A stretch of DNA of 64,000 nt from JBBBNV01 sp037137075 (GTDB taxonomy: Bacteria > Bacillota > Bacilli > Paenibacillales > NBRC-103111), in the NCBI RefSeq assembly GCF_037137075.1, contig NZ_JBBBNV010000021.1, positions 1 through 64,000 on the forward strand, given 5' to 3'. The notes beneath the pieces are model-generated. The model did no database searches and had not been told where the DNA came from. It saw only the letters and a list, made by a program, of their open reading frames with translations. A program made the position numbers and the translations under genes. Shown here piece by piece: positions 15,531 through 24,322 of this stretch (within the stretch, counting starts at the first letter, position 1; each line of letters starts with the position of its first letter).

Positions 15531-16058
15531 ATGAACCGTGTTGTCGTCTGGCTCCGCGCTCATGAACAGCGCATGTTTATGTGGGTAAACCAGCGGCTTC
15601 ATCACCGCGCTTTAAATACGTTTTTCTCGGCCGCTACCCATTTGGGCGGGGCCACCTTTACGATCGCCAGCTCTCTGGTGCTGGGGATCGCCGGAAAAGG
15701 GGCCGTCGGTCTTGCCGGCTGGCAGGCTCTTGCCGCCCTGGCTGCAAGCCATGTGCCTGTCGCGGTATGCAAAAGGGCTTTTCCCCGGCTAAGGCCGTAT
15801 CAGGTATGGCCTCAAACGAAAACCGGCAGAAATCCGCTGGCCGATCATTCCTTCCCATCCGGACATACGACTGCTATATTTTCCCTGGTCGTGCCATTCT
15901 CTCTCCTTCACCCCGGCCTTGCCGCCGCTCTGCTTCCGCTGGCGACCCTGGTCGGCTTGTCCCGGATGTATCTCGGCCTTCATTACCCTTCCGACTGTCT
16001 GGTCGGCATGGCGCTCGGCTCTTCGGCCGGCTTCATCTCCGCCGCCGTTTTGGGATAG
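15531..16058 (+). CDS. PAP2-family membrane phosphatase
   Basis: A 175-residue integral membrane phosphatase with the three PAP2 motifs in order: KRAFPRLRP (KxxxxxxRP), PSGHTT, and SRMYLGLHYPSD (SRxxxxxHxxxD). The last two His and the Arg form the catalytic centre on the outer membrane face. Likely substrates are undecaprenyl pyrophosphate, phosphatidate or phosphatidylglycerol phosphate. The ATG follows AAAGGAG. The next gene on the strand makes a lipid glycosyltransferase 67 bases on, so a joint role in membrane lipid or lipid-carrier metabolism is plausible. The exact substrate cannot be told. Confidence 0.88.
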   Translation: MNRVVVWLRAHEQRMFMWVNQRLHHRALNTFFSAATHLGGATFTIASSLVLGIAGKGAVGLAGWQALAALAASHVPVAVCKRAFPRLRPYQVWPQTKTGRNPLADHSFPSGHTTAIFSLVVPFSLLHPGLAAALLPLATLVGLSRMYLGLHYPSDCLVGMALGSSAGFISAAVLG

Positions 16059-16125
16059 CATAAACTGGGTATATTGGTTACAAAGCGCCGGTGATGCGTC
16101 TTTATCTTACCGATATACAGACAGG

Positions 16126-17259
16126 ATGGGTGACGTCCAATTGAGGAAAAAACGAATTCTGATTTTGTCCGAAGGCTTCGGCGCTGGACATACGCGGGCC
16201 GCACAGGCGCTTGCTGTCGGAATGCGACAGCTTTCCCCGGGGTTGCAAACGAAGGTGATGGAGCTCGGGGCCTTTCTCCACCCTACGCTGGCTCCGCTGA
16301 TTTTCTCGGCCTACCGCAAAACGGTTACATCGCAGCCAAGGCTGTACGGCTATGTTTACCGCAAGCAGTATAAAAAATCATTGAATCGGCTTAGCCAGCT
16401 CGCGCTTCATCGGATTTGTTACGCGCAGGCGGCGGCTGTCATCCGTCAGCTTCATCCCGATGCGATCGTCTGCACCCATCCGTTCCCGAATATTGTAATT
16501 TCCCGTCTGAAACGATGCGGACTCGCCATACCGCTTTATACAGTCATTACCGATTATGATGCCCACGGCGCCTGGATTAGCCGTGAAGTGAACAAGTACC
16601 TGGTCTCCTCGAAGGAGGTCCAGACCAAGCTCCTGCGCCGGGGCGTGCCCGCCGATCAGGTGGAAGTGACCGGTATTCCGGTTCATCCGAGCTTCTGGGA
16701 ATCCCACAACAAAGAAGAACTGCGGAGCCGCTTCGGGCTGAAGCCCATTCCTACCGTGCTTGTCATGGGCGGCGGCTGGGGAATGGTTCAGCCGGAGGAG
16801 TGGTTCTATGATATGACCTGCTGGCGGGAGCAGATTCAGCTTGTAATTTGCCTGGGCAGCAATGAGAAGCTGCGGGCCAGATTAGCCGGAGATTCCCGGT
16901 TTCACCATCCGAACATCCGGCTCCTGGGATTTTCGAGGGAAATCGACAAATGGATGGAGGTCGCAGATCTGCTCATTACAAAACCGGGCGGCATGACCTG
17001 CACGGAAGGGCTCGCTAAAGGGCTTCCGATGCTGTTCTATAATCCGATTCCCGGCCAGGAAGAGGAGAACTGCCACTATTTTCAGCAGCTTGGCTTCGGG
17101 GATCAGATTCGGTCCGCCCGTACTGTTCATCAATCGTTCGAGCGGCTGCTAGCCGAATATCCAGACCGGTCCGAGCCGGATACTAGCCGGCGGCACACGC
17201 CCATGCCCTACAATCCGGTAAGCTGCTCCCGGGCCATATTGCATTTCGTGCAGGGGTAA
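16126..17259 (+). CDS. Diacylglycerol glycosyltransferase-like protein (GT28, MGDG synthase/UgtP group)
   Basis: About 377 residues with a GT-B fold. The N-terminal half opens with ILILSEGFGAGHTRAAQALA, the acceptor-side motif of MGDG synthase/UgtP proteins. The C-terminal half has LVMGGGWGM and LLITKPGGMTCTEGLAKGLP, the nucleotide-sugar site shared with MurG. The enzyme probably moves a sugar from UDP-sugar to diacylglycerol at the inner membrane face, making glycolipid or a lipoteichoic-acid anchor. Two starts compete: ATG at 16126 (AGACAGG only three bases away) and TTG at 16141 (GGATGGGTG better placed). The 67-base gap from the PAP2 gene suggests one transcript. Confidence 0.82.
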   Translation: MGDVQLRKKRILILSEGFGAGHTRAAQALAVGMRQLSPGLQTKVMELGAFLHPTLAPLIFSAYRKTVTSQPRLYGYVYRKQYKKSLNRLSQLALHRICYAQAAAVIRQLHPDAIVCTHPFPNIVISRLKRCGLAIPLYTVITDYDAHGAWISREVNKYLVSSKEVQTKLLRRGVPADQVEVTGIPVHPSFWESHNKEELRSRFGLKPIPTVLVMGGGWGMVQPEEWFYDMTCWREQIQLVICLGSNEKLRARLAGDSRFHHPNIRLLGFSREIDKWMEVADLLITKPGGMTCTEGLAKGLPMLFYNPIPGQEEENCHYFQQLGFGDQIRSARTVHQSFERLLAEYPDRSEPDTSRRHTPMPYNPVSCSRAILHFVQG

Positions 17260-17283
17260 ACGCGGAGCTCGACCAGCCGCCCG

Positions 17284-17314
17284 GAGGCTTTCGGACACGT
17301 GTCCGAAAAGCCTC
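17284..17314 (+). terminator. Hairpin after the glycosyltransferase gene
   Basis: GAGGCTTTCGGACAC and GTGTCCGAAAAGCCTC form a nearly perfect inverted repeat centred on GGACACGTGTCC, 25 bases after the stop. There is no clear U-tract, so termination is only probable. Confidence 0.5.
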
Positions 17315-17504
17315 GCGTATTTACACAAGTTAAAAAGCCACCGGAACAGCCCCCGTGAAGCGCTCCCCTTATGTATGGTATATGGTAGACAGTTGAAATA
17401 AAAAAACTGTTTACGGTTTTACTGCAAGGTGGAGCCTATCACTGTGTAGCAGGTATTCTGGCGGCTTTACTTTTACGTCTTTCTCAGGGCTTGAGCGCCG
17501 GTAA

Positions 17505-18242
17505 TTACACTTCAGCGGCCGGAACCGGCTTCTTCCGTACAGCCTCCAGCTGCTGCCGGTGCGCTTCTAGCGCAGCGGGCCCGATGAGGACCTCACAGCG
17601 GTAAATCGGCATCCCGCGGGAAACGAACTTGCTTTCGTATTCGGTCATCACATTGTTCTCAGCCGGCCCTTCACGGTGCAGGTCAAGCGTGATGTTCCGC
17701 ATCTGAAGCCCCATATCCGAAAACGAATTTAAGGAAAACTCAAACAGGCTGGTGGAGTCGGTTTTAAAATGAATTTGTCCCCGCTCATTCAACACGCTCC
17801 GATATTTATCGACAAAATTATAATGGGTCAGCCGGCGGCGCGCATGCTTGCTTTTAGGCCACGGATCACTGAAATTCAGATATACCCGTTCCAGCTCGTC
17901 CGGCGCAAACACATTTTCAAGCGCTTCAATATTAAAACGGGCGAGCCGCAAATTTTGGGGCTCGGTGCCGGCCTGCTCGTTCCACAGCTTGCGCGCTTTC
18001 TCCGCGCCACGGCGGATCAGCTCATCGTACATGTCCACGCCAATAAAATTGGCTTCTTCCCGGTACAGCCAGCTCATCTCGCTAATGAACTTGCCCTTGC
18101 CCATGCCCAGCTCCACATAGATCGGCTTGCCGTTGCCGAACAGCTCATGCCAGCGGCCCTTGTGCTGCTCCGGCTGCAAAATCACAAGCTCCGGCTGGCT
18201 CTCCAGCGCTTCCAATATTCCTTTTCTTCCACGTAAACGCAC
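17505..18242 (-). CDS. trmB: tRNA (guanine-N7-)-methyltransferase
   Basis: TrmB, 245 residues, makes m7G46 in tRNA from S-adenosylmethionine. Signatures are YVELGMGKGKFISEM (SAM site), the RGRKGILEAL start and NFSDPWPKSKHARRRL, which holds the tRNA-contacting PWPKxxHxxRR motif. The frame is open 17 codons further, but the family begins at RLRGRKG, so GTG at 18240-18242 is chosen; GAGGAG lies nine bases upstream. The C-terminal YESKFVSRGMPIYRCE is also typical. It is a single gene on this strand, divergent from nothing obvious. Confidence 0.93.
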   Translation of the reverse strand: MRLRGRKGILEALESQPELVILQPEQHKGRWHELFGNGKPIYVELGMGKGKFISEMSWLYREEANFIGVDMYDELIRRGAEKARKLWNEQAGTEPQNLRLARFNIEALENVFAPDELERVYLNFSDPWPKSKHARRRLTHYNFVDKYRSVLNERGQIHFKTDSTSLFEFSLNSFSDMGLQMRNITLDLHREGPAENNVMTEYESKFVSRGMPIYRCEVLIGPAALEAHRQQLEAVRKKPVPAAEV

Positions 18243-18325
18243 AGCAGCATATCTCCTCGTATCAGTCGTCTTAGTCCTCGTTCGATTATACAACTGCAGG
18301 CAGGCACAATGCCACCCCGCAGCGC

Positions 18326-18372
18326 AAAAAATCCCGGCAGCCTCTCGCGAAAAATGCGGGAAGCTGCCGGGA
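18326..18372 (-). terminator. Intrinsic terminator of the small gene at 18499
   Basis: On the minus strand TCCCGGCAGC and GCTGCCGGGA (18332-18341 with 18363-18372) are followed by TTTTTT (18326-18331). It lies downstream of the heptamer repeat. Confidence 0.8.
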
Positions 18373-18420
18373 CGTATATTCAGGCGGGGAATGATTCACT
18401 TCGGATAAAAAAACTTCAGG

Positions 18421-18504
18421 CTTAATGCTTCATGCTTAATGCTTAATGCTTAATGCTTAATGCTTAATGCTTAATGCTTAATGCTTAATGCTTAATGCTT
18501 AATG
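18421..18504. repeat. Twelve tandem copies of a heptanucleotide, CTTAATG
   Basis: Twelve units of seven bases run without a break. Only the second unit (CTTCATG) differs. On the minus strand the unit is CATTAAG. The last histidine codon and the TAA stop of the gene ending at 18499 fall inside the first unit met by the ribosome. The array lies between that stop and the terminator, so copy-number change alters only the 3' untranslated region. All three minus-strand frames meet TAA within the array. Confidence 0.95.
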
Positions 18505-18705
18505 CTCCAGAACGTGGTAATCGATATTGCTGTGTTCCGGAATCAAAGTTTCCTCAACCGTGCGTCTCAGCTTCTTGCGTGCGTTCAGCACGACTTCATT
18601 TTGCTGGCCGTAGCGGGCGCCGCCGGTCAAGGCCAATGCTTCTTTCAAGGTCAATTCGACAGTAATTTTTTGTTCCCCGTTTGGTATTGTAATTTCTTTC
18701 AACAT
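18499..18705 (-). CDS. Small conserved-looking hypothetical protein (68 aa)
   Basis: Sixty-eight residues, MLKEITIPNGEQ then ITVELTLKEALALTGGARY, with a basic middle (ARKKLRRTVEE) and no signal or membrane segment. I do not recognise the family; a small cytoplasmic DNA- or RNA-associated protein is possible. Support for a real gene is good: AGGTGA stands six bases before the ATG at 18705, a consensus promoter lies upstream and an intrinsic terminator downstream. GTG and ATG codons slightly upstream would overlap the ribosome site. Its stop lies in the heptamer repeat. Confidence 0.75.
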   Translation of the reverse strand: MLKEITIPNGEQKITVELTLKEALALTGGARYGQQNEVVLNARKKLRRTVEETLIPEHSNIDYHVLEH

Positions 18706-18809
18706 GATCATCACCTCAAAATAAGTTTTTTTACCAGTTTACCCTAGCAAAGAAAAACTATGAATACAGGTGCGACATTTTTGGGAAAGTACTGAATTTC
18801 CTTGGTTTT

Positions 18810-18838
18810 AATATAACATATAGTGTTAGGTATTGCAA
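18810..18838 (-). promoter_or_regulatory. Promoter of the small hypothetical gene
   Basis: TTGCAA (18833-18838), 17 bases and TATATT (18810-18815) on the minus strand, about 100 bases before the start codon. The rest of 18706-19037 shows nothing else definite; it must also hold the promoter of the rightward radical SAM gene. Confidence 0.7.
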
Positions 18839-19037
18839 GTGAAAACGCATAAATCCGCGCGAAATTTTTTCCAGTTTTAAATAAAAAAATGTACAAGCTT
18901 CTGCCGCCGCCCGGATGAAATAATCCTGCACAAGTGGAAGTTTCGCCCCGGATGAACTACAATAATAACAGCGTCTGATTTTGTGAAACAGGCTATCGGG
19001 AGGGCCTAGCCCCGTCCTGCGACAAGGAGTTTACGAA

Positions 19038-20003
19038 ATGAATCTGAATCAGCACACACTCGCTGCCGAGCCCCTGCTGTGGGCGGACAAACGGTTCCAC
19101 ACCTGGAATTATGAAATGCGGCGGCATTTCGGCGATAAAGTGTTCAAGGTTATGCTTGATGCCGGCTTCACCTGTCCGAACCGGGACGGCAGCATTGCAA
19201 CCGGGGGCTGCACCTTCTGCAGCGCCAGAGGCTCGGGCGATTTCGCCGGAAGCCGCCGGGACGATTTGGTCACCCAGTTCAACAGTGTCCGTGACCGCCA
19301 GCATCAAAAGTGGCCGAACGCCAAATACATCGGGTATTTCCAAGCCTATACGAATACGTATGCCCCTGTAGAGGAGCTGCGCGAATACTATGAAGTCATT
19401 TTGCAGCAGCCCGGCGTAGTCGGGCTGTCGATCGCCACCCGGCCGGACTGTTTGCCCGACGATGTGGTGGAATATTTGGCGGAGCTGAATGAACGCACGT
19501 ATTTGTGGGTGGAAATGGGCCTGCAAACCGTGCATGAATCGACCTCGCAGCTCATCAACCGGGCCCACGACACACAGTGCTATCTTGACGCCGTCGCCAA
19601 GCTGCGCAAGCATAACATCCGCACCTGTGCCCATATTATTTACGGTCTTCCCGGCGAAACTCATGAAATGATGCTGGAGACCGGGCAGGCCGTGGCGCAA
19701 ATGGATGTTCAGGGCATCAAGGTGCATCTGCTGCACCTGATGCGCAAAACACCGATGGTCAAGCAGTACGAAGCCGGGCTGCTGCGTTTTTTGGAGCAGG
19801 ATGAGTACATCAAGCTTGTCGTCGATACGCTGGAGCTGCTGCCGCCAGACATGATTGTCCACCGCCTCACCGGAGATGCTCCGCGCGATCTGCTGATCGG
19901 TCCGATGTGGAGCCTGAAGAAATGGGAAGTTCTGAATGCCATTGACGCAGAGCTGAAAGCCCGGGATACGTGGCAGGGCAAATTTTGGCGCGGAACGAAA
20001 TGA
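19038..20003 (+). CDS. ytqA: Radical SAM protein, YtqA/MnmL family (tRNA wobble-uridine modification)
   Basis: A 321-residue radical SAM enzyme of the TIGR01212/YtqA type. Cysteines for the iron-sulfur cluster stand in FTCPNRDG and GGCTFCSARGSG, an extended spacing typical of this family, and the rest is a SAM barrel (HIIYGLPGETHEMM). In Bacillus the family has been reported as MnmL, acting with MnmM to turn cmnm5 into mnm5 at U34 of tRNA in species without MnmC. The ytqB/mnmM gene follows 190 bases on, as in Bacillus, which supports this role. The ATG follows AAGGAG. The function call depends on the family literature, not on this sequence alone. Confidence 0.88.
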   Translation: MNLNQHTLAAEPLLWADKRFHTWNYEMRRHFGDKVFKVMLDAGFTCPNRDGSIATGGCTFCSARGSGDFAGSRRDDLVTQFNSVRDRQHQKWPNAKYIGYFQAYTNTYAPVEELREYYEVILQQPGVVGLSIATRPDCLPDDVVEYLAELNERTYLWVEMGLQTVHESTSQLINRAHDTQCYLDAVAKLRKHNIRTCAHIIYGLPGETHEMMLETGQAVAQMDVQGIKVHLLHLMRKTPMVKQYEAGLLRFLEQDEYIKLVVDTLELLPPDMIVHRLTGDAPRDLLIGPMWSLKKWEVLNAIDAELKARDTWQGKFWRGTK

Positions 20004-20016
20004 AAAGCATAGACGC

Positions 20017-20048
20017 GCATCGTGTCTGACGTACGCCAGACACGATGC
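20017..20048 (+). terminator. Hairpin between ytqA and ytqB
   Basis: Perfect 12-base arms GCATCGTGTCTG (20017-20028) and CAGACACGATGC (20037-20048) with an eight-base loop, 14 bases after ytqA. There is no U-tract. It may be a weak terminator or a 3'-end stabiliser. Confidence 0.5.
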
Positions 20049-20192
20049 AGCGCTTGATATCTTGCATGGATTCCAGAAACAGACAACTCTGCTGAACAAG
20101 CAGGCCGGCGATACCGGACAGTTCAGACAGGCGTAGGCCCTCTGACCGGTTAAGGCGGGCGGTTTGACTTTGAAGAAAGGAGCGCAGGTCAC

Positions 20193-20768
20193 GTGGGATT
20201 CACCTCGATTCTCAGCTTTGCCCATCAGCTTGTGCAGGCCCGTGTTCAGCCCGGGGACACCGTCATCGACGCCACGGCAGGCAACGGCAACGACACCTTG
20301 TTTCTAAGCAGGCTGGTAGCCGGCTCGGGCACCGTGTACAGTGTAGATATTCAGGAAGCGGCGCTTTGGGCAACGCAGGAGCGGCTCGCCCGCGATTTCC
20401 CCGAATTTCCCGGCGTTGTTCTGATCCATGGGAGCCATGCCGATCTGCTGGCCCTGGTGCCCCCGCAGCTGCATGGCCAAATTGCCGCGGTGATGTTTAA
20501 TCTGGGTTATTTGCCCGGCCAGGATCATGCCGTCATTACCCGGACGGAATCCACCATTCCCGCCCTAGAGGCAGCGCTTAAGCTGCTCCGGCCGGGCGGT
20601 GTGCTGACGATTGTCGTCTATCCCGGCCATCCGGGCGGCGATACGGAAGCGGAAGCCGTGGCCGATTGGGCCTCGTCCCTGCCGCAAAAGCAGTATCAGG
20701 CATTAAAGTATCAATTTATGAACCAGGTGAATAAACCGCCTTATGTGCTTGCCGTTGAAGTGAGATAG
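20193..20768 (+). CDS. ytqB: tRNA mnm5U34 methyltransferase, YtqB/MnmM family
   Basis: A 191-residue class I SAM methyltransferase. DATAGNGNDTLFLSRL is the SAM-binding motif I with the family-typical NGND, and FNLGYLPGQDH gives the N-L-G-Y-L-P active-site segment of YtqB. The family (MnmM) transfers the final methyl group in mnm5s2U34 synthesis. It begins at GTG (20193) after AGGAG. It pairs with ytqA upstream, and manA follows 66 bases downstream, so some co-transcription is possible. Confidence 0.9.
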   Translation: MGFTSILSFAHQLVQARVQPGDTVIDATAGNGNDTLFLSRLVAGSGTVYSVDIQEAALWATQERLARDFPEFPGVVLIHGSHADLLALVPPQLHGQIAAVMFNLGYLPGQDHAVITRTESTIPALEAALKLLRPGGVLTIVVYPGHPGGDTEAEAVADWASSLPQKQYQALKYQFMNQVNKPPYVLAVEVR

Positions 20769-20834
20769 CTCTTCGGTTAGCCAGAGCCAGAATTGAAAGT
20801 TGAAGTTGATTTTGAAGGATGAGGAGACAGAACG

Positions 20835-21803
20835 ATGACATTGTACCCGTTGCTTTTTAAACCGGAGATGAAGGAACGCGTATGGGGCGGCCGTAACCTG
20901 GAGCGCTTCGGGCTTGAGCTGCCCGATGGCGTTATCGGAGAGGGCTGGACGATTGCCGATCATGCCAACGGCACAAGCACCGTCGTAAACGGCGAGCTGG
21001 CCGGCTGGGGGCTGGACCGGATTCGCGGGCAGTACGGCCGCGAGGTGTTCGGAAGCAAGGGCTATTCCGAGGATGCTTCGGTCCGTTTCCCGCTGCTGGT
21101 GAAGCTGCTGGATTGCCAGGACGACCTGTCCATCCAGGTGCATCCAAGCGACGATTATGAGAAGCTGCCGGCCGGCGAGCTGGGAAAAACCGAAATGTGG
21201 TATATCCTCGACGCCAAGCCGGGCGCAACGATTATTTATGGCTTAAAGCCGGGCGTTACCCGTGAATCACTGGCCGAGGCTATGGCGGAAGACCGAATTA
21301 TGGACAGCCTGCAGGAGGTCCCGGTCGAAGCCGGCGATTCCTTCTACATTCCGGCCGGTACTGTACATGCGCTGCGCGCAGGCGTTCTGGTTGCGGAAAT
21401 TCAGCAAAACTCCGACACGACGTACCGGTTGTACGATTACAACCGTCCGGGTCTGGACGGCAAGCCGCGGGAGCTGCACATTGAGGACTCCCTGAACGTT
21501 ACCGCCTATGAAGGCGCCGGCGCTACGATGATGAAAACGCATATCGACGGGCCGCAGCAATGGCTTCGATTGGCGGCATCGCCGTATTTTGTGACGGAAA
21601 AGGGCATTGTCGACGGAGAGTGGAAGCTCAGCACTTCCCCTGAAAGCTTCGTCATCCACATTATTTGCGAGGGCAGCGGCGAAGTCGTTTCCGGCGGCCG
21701 GCGTGTGGAGGTTAAGGCAGGCGACTGCCTGCTCATTCCAGCCAGCCTCGGCGAGTATGCGCTGGAAGGCCAAATGACGGTGCTGCGGAGCTACTTGCCG
21801 TAA
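20835..21803 (+). CDS. manA: Mannose-6-phosphate isomerase, class I
   Basis: A 322-residue cupin-type, zinc-dependent isomerase that interconverts mannose 6-phosphate and fructose 6-phosphate. Metal and substrate residues appear in LLVKLLDCQDDLSIQVHPSD (Gln and His), KTEMWYIL (Glu) and YIPAGTVHAL (the last His). The length fits the short Firmicutes form. The ATG follows AGGAGAC. It could feed mannose released by the alpha-mannosidase at 41683 into glycolysis, a link inferred from shared biochemistry since the genes are 20 kb apart. Confidence 0.93.
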   Translation: MTLYPLLFKPEMKERVWGGRNLERFGLELPDGVIGEGWTIADHANGTSTVVNGELAGWGLDRIRGQYGREVFGSKGYSEDASVRFPLLVKLLDCQDDLSIQVHPSDDYEKLPAGELGKTEMWYILDAKPGATIIYGLKPGVTRESLAEAMAEDRIMDSLQEVPVEAGDSFYIPAGTVHALRAGVLVAEIQQNSDTTYRLYDYNRPGLDGKPRELHIEDSLNVTAYEGAGATMMKTHIDGPQQWLRLAASPYFVTEKGIVDGEWKLSTSPESFVIHIICEGSGEVVSGGRRVEVKAGDCLLIPASLGEYALEGQMTVLRSYLP

Positions 21804-21825
21804 GCTTCTAAACCACGCAAAGCGT

Positions 21826-21871
21826 AAACAGGTCCCACGGGTTGCAATATTGCGACCCGTGGGACCTGTTT
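21826..21871 (+). terminator. Intrinsic terminator of manA
   Basis: Perfect 17-base arms from AAACAGGTCCC (21826) to GGGACCTGTTT (21871) enclose a short loop. It lies 23 bases after the manA stop. Confidence 0.8.
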
Positions 21872-22188
21872 GCTTGCCGTTAGAAAGCAAGAAGAAATCT
21901 TCAAATCAACTACATAAATTCAGCTTGTGGCTTGTCTATGACATGGTTCTTCTTTGGGCAGAACGCATGGAGGAATCGACAGGACGAAGCCTCTTCCGTG
22001 CTTCAGAATAAACTTGGCTGTGCCTATGAAACAAGTGTCTGCAAAGCACCGTTTAGCGCCAGTCCGCTCATACGGACTACCTGTGGCTAGAACACCCCTA
22101 AGTCCGCTCATTCCCCTTGGCCGGAGAAACCGTTTGGGCTTCGCCTGCATAGGCTAAAGCAGTAAACATACCGATAGGAGGCTGACCC
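21872..22188. other. Intergenic region
   Basis: No gene is supported. AGTCCGCTCAT occurs twice (about 22060 and 22100), the first copy forming an AGTCCG/CGGACT dyad. The ribosome site AGGAGG precedes the ATG at 22189. Confidence 0.4.
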
Positions 22189-22812
22189 ATGGCAGTATTT
22201 CATCCGCCAGCCGCGATCCGGACCCAAGTCTACCGGCAGGGCAGGATTACCATTTACTATCCGCAAGTCACAGGTCTGGCGAACCGCCAAGCTGAACAGC
22301 ACATCAACCGGATGATTATCGATGCGGTGCAGCAGCTGCAGCGGGAGCAGCTTCAGGTGCAGACCGGAACCCATCTGGACATGATCGGCCGCTTTGAAAT
22401 CAAAACGAATGAGCGCGGGCTGCTCAGCCTGACGCTCAGCAATTACGCCTATTCGTATCCGATGGCGCACGGGAATACGGTGTTGAAGGCGCTCACGTTC
22501 GATACCGCCACCGGAAAAAGCTATGCCCTGTCCGACCTGTTCAAGCCGGGAAGCGATTATGCCGCCGTTCTGTCGGCTCAGGTCGCCCAGCAAATCAAGC
22601 AGCGTAATATTCCGACACTTGGCGATTTCAAGGGCATCCGTCCGGATCAGGGCTACTATTTGGCCGATAAGGCGCTGGTGCTTTTTTTTCCGCTGTATGA
22701 AATTACGCCTTACTATGTCGGCTTCCCGATGTTTCCCATTTCCGTGTACGATGTGCTGCCTCTCGCTGCCGACCCCGGACCGCTGAACACGCTGGCCGCC
22801 GACATTGCTTGA
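22189..22812 (+). CDS. DUF3298 (RsiV-like C-terminal domain) protein
   Basis: A 207-residue protein made almost wholly of the DUF3298 domain found in RsiV anti-sigma factors and the polysaccharide deacetylase PdaC. The match is in the central SYPMAHGNTVLKALTFDTATGK, the usual core. There is no signal peptide, lipobox or membrane segment, so unlike RsiV it seems to be cytoplasmic or exported by an unknown route. No sigma factor gene is adjacent. It starts at ATG after AGGAGG. Its function is unknown. Confidence 0.75.
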   Translation: MAVFHPPAAIRTQVYRQGRITIYYPQVTGLANRQAEQHINRMIIDAVQQLQREQLQVQTGTHLDMIGRFEIKTNERGLLSLTLSNYAYSYPMAHGNTVLKALTFDTATGKSYALSDLFKPGSDYAAVLSAQVAQQIKQRNIPTLGDFKGIRPDQGYYLADKALVLFFPLYEITPYYVGFPMFPISVYDVLPLAADPGPLNTLAADIA

Positions 22813-23098
22813 GTGTTGCCGATTCTTCAGCAGCACATTCGATGAACCCGTATCCGGCAGCAGGCTCTCGGCTAAAACCTTCTTCAAGCCCTTACTTCAG
22901 CAGTACATCGCCCTCATTCGAAGCTAGAAGGCGGCTCCGGGTTGCCGGAACTGGACCCGGTATCGGCAACCTGTGCCGTCAGGAGCGCATTGTCGCGCTC
23001 CTTGGAGCAGAGCAGCTATTCCGCCATTACGCAAACAGCTTGTCTCACGCGCGCGAATCCAGCTCCCGTTGCAGCAGCCGGTCGAACCTCGCCAAGCA

Positions 23099-24322
23099 TC
23101 ACACTAGCCCGAGCAATACTCCGCCCGCAGCGCCCGTTAAAACCACCAGCCAAGGCGGAGACTTCCAAAAGACCGCCATCGCAAACAAAATAACTGCAAG
23201 TACAAAATCCATCGGGCTCAGGATGGCGGAAGTCCATAGCGGGTCATACAGAGCAGCCAGCAAAATCCCAACCACCGCTGCGTTAATTCCCGTCAACGCG
23301 CCTTGAAGCCTCGGATTTTTTCTCAGCCCATTCCAAAACGGCAGCGCACCGGCAACAAGAAGAAAAGCCGGGAAGAAAATGCCTAATGTTGCAGCAGCCG
23401 CTCCCGGCACACCTCCAGCCATAGCGCCAATGTAGCTGGCAAAGGTAAATAACGGTCCGGGCACTGCTTGCGCTGCCCCGTAGCCGGTCAAGAAATCCTC
23501 CTGGCTAACCCAGCCGGTTGGAACAACCTCTCTCTCCAGCAGCGGAAGCACGACGTGCCCCCCGCCGAACACCAATGAACCGGAGCGGTAAAAGCTGTCG
23601 AACAGCGCGATCCAGCTAGCCTCCCCGTCCCCCGCTTGTCTAAGAAGCGGAAGCGCTATAAGCAGCGCAGCAAACAAGGCCAGACAACAGGCGCCAAAGG
23701 TGCGGCTGATTGCAAATGGCAGGTCCGGTGCCGCAGCTGCGGCTTTTTTCCGGTACAGCCACAAGCCGGCCAGACCGGCGGCCATAATAATAAATACTTG
23801 ACTATAGACCGTATGCCACAATAACACAGCCGCAGCGGCCAGGACGGCGATTGTAACCCGTTCCCGATCGGGCGTAAGCTTTTGGCCCATTCCAAGAACA
23901 GCTTGGGCGACGATGGCGACCGCTACGATTTTCAGACCATGAATCCACCCTGCGCCCGCAAGATCAAAGCCATGAAGCAGGAAGGCAAAGGCCGCTAACG
24001 CGGCGGCGGAAGGCAGAGTGAAGCCTAGCCAGGCGATGAGTCCACCCCACAACCCCGCCCTTGCCATGCCGATTCCAATTCCAATCTGGCTGCTGGCCGG
24101 ACCAGGGAGGAATTGGCAAAGGGCGACAAGATCGGCGTAGCTTTGCTCATCCATCCATTTTCGGCGGCGTATATACTCCTGATGAAAGTAACCCAGATGT
24201 GCAGCAGGTCCACCGAAAGAGGTGAGACCCAGCTTTGTAGACACAATCAGAACCTCCACAAGCTTAGAAAACGGATTTCTCGGGGCATTGTCTGATGCCC
24301 CTTGCTGCTGTTTCGCATCCAT
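23099..24322 (-). CDS. chrA: Chromate transporter, fused two-domain form
   Basis: A 407-residue CHR-superfamily membrane protein with two homologous halves of about six helices each. Each half carries its signature: LTSFGGPAAHLGYFHQEY with CQFLPGPASSQ in the first, and LVFGGGHVVLPLLEREVV with QAVPGPLFTFASYIG in the second. ChrA exports chromate driven by the proton gradient; other anions are possible. The gene is convergent with the DUF3298 gene across 286 bases that hold small GC-rich dyads. The ATG at 24322 follows AAGGAAA. No chrB-type regulator is beside it. Confidence 0.9.
   Translation of the reverse strand: MDAKQQQGASDNAPRNPFSKLVEVLIVSTKLGLTSFGGPAAHLGYFHQEYIRRRKWMDEQSYADLVALCQFLPGPASSQIGIGIGMARAGLWGGLIAWLGFTLPSAAALAAFAFLLHGFDLAGAGWIHGLKIVAVAIVAQAVLGMGQKLTPDRERVTIAVLAAAAVLLWHTVYSQVFIIMAAGLAGLWLYRKKAAAAAPDLPFAISRTFGACCLALFAALLIALPLLRQAGDGEASWIALFDSFYRSGSLVFGGGHVVLPLLEREVVPTGWVSQEDFLTGYGAAQAVPGPLFTFASYIGAMAGGVPGAAAATLGIFFPAFLLVAGALPFWNGLRKNPRLQGALTGINAAVVGILLAALYDPLWTSAILSPMDFVLAVILFAMAVFWKSPPWLVVLTGAAGGVLLGLV

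Noticed and set aside
17346..17420. ACAGTT...AACTGT dyad with an A-tract as a trmB terminator
   Set aside because: The arms are only six bases, and the T-tract lies in the loop, not after the stem, when read on the trmB strand.
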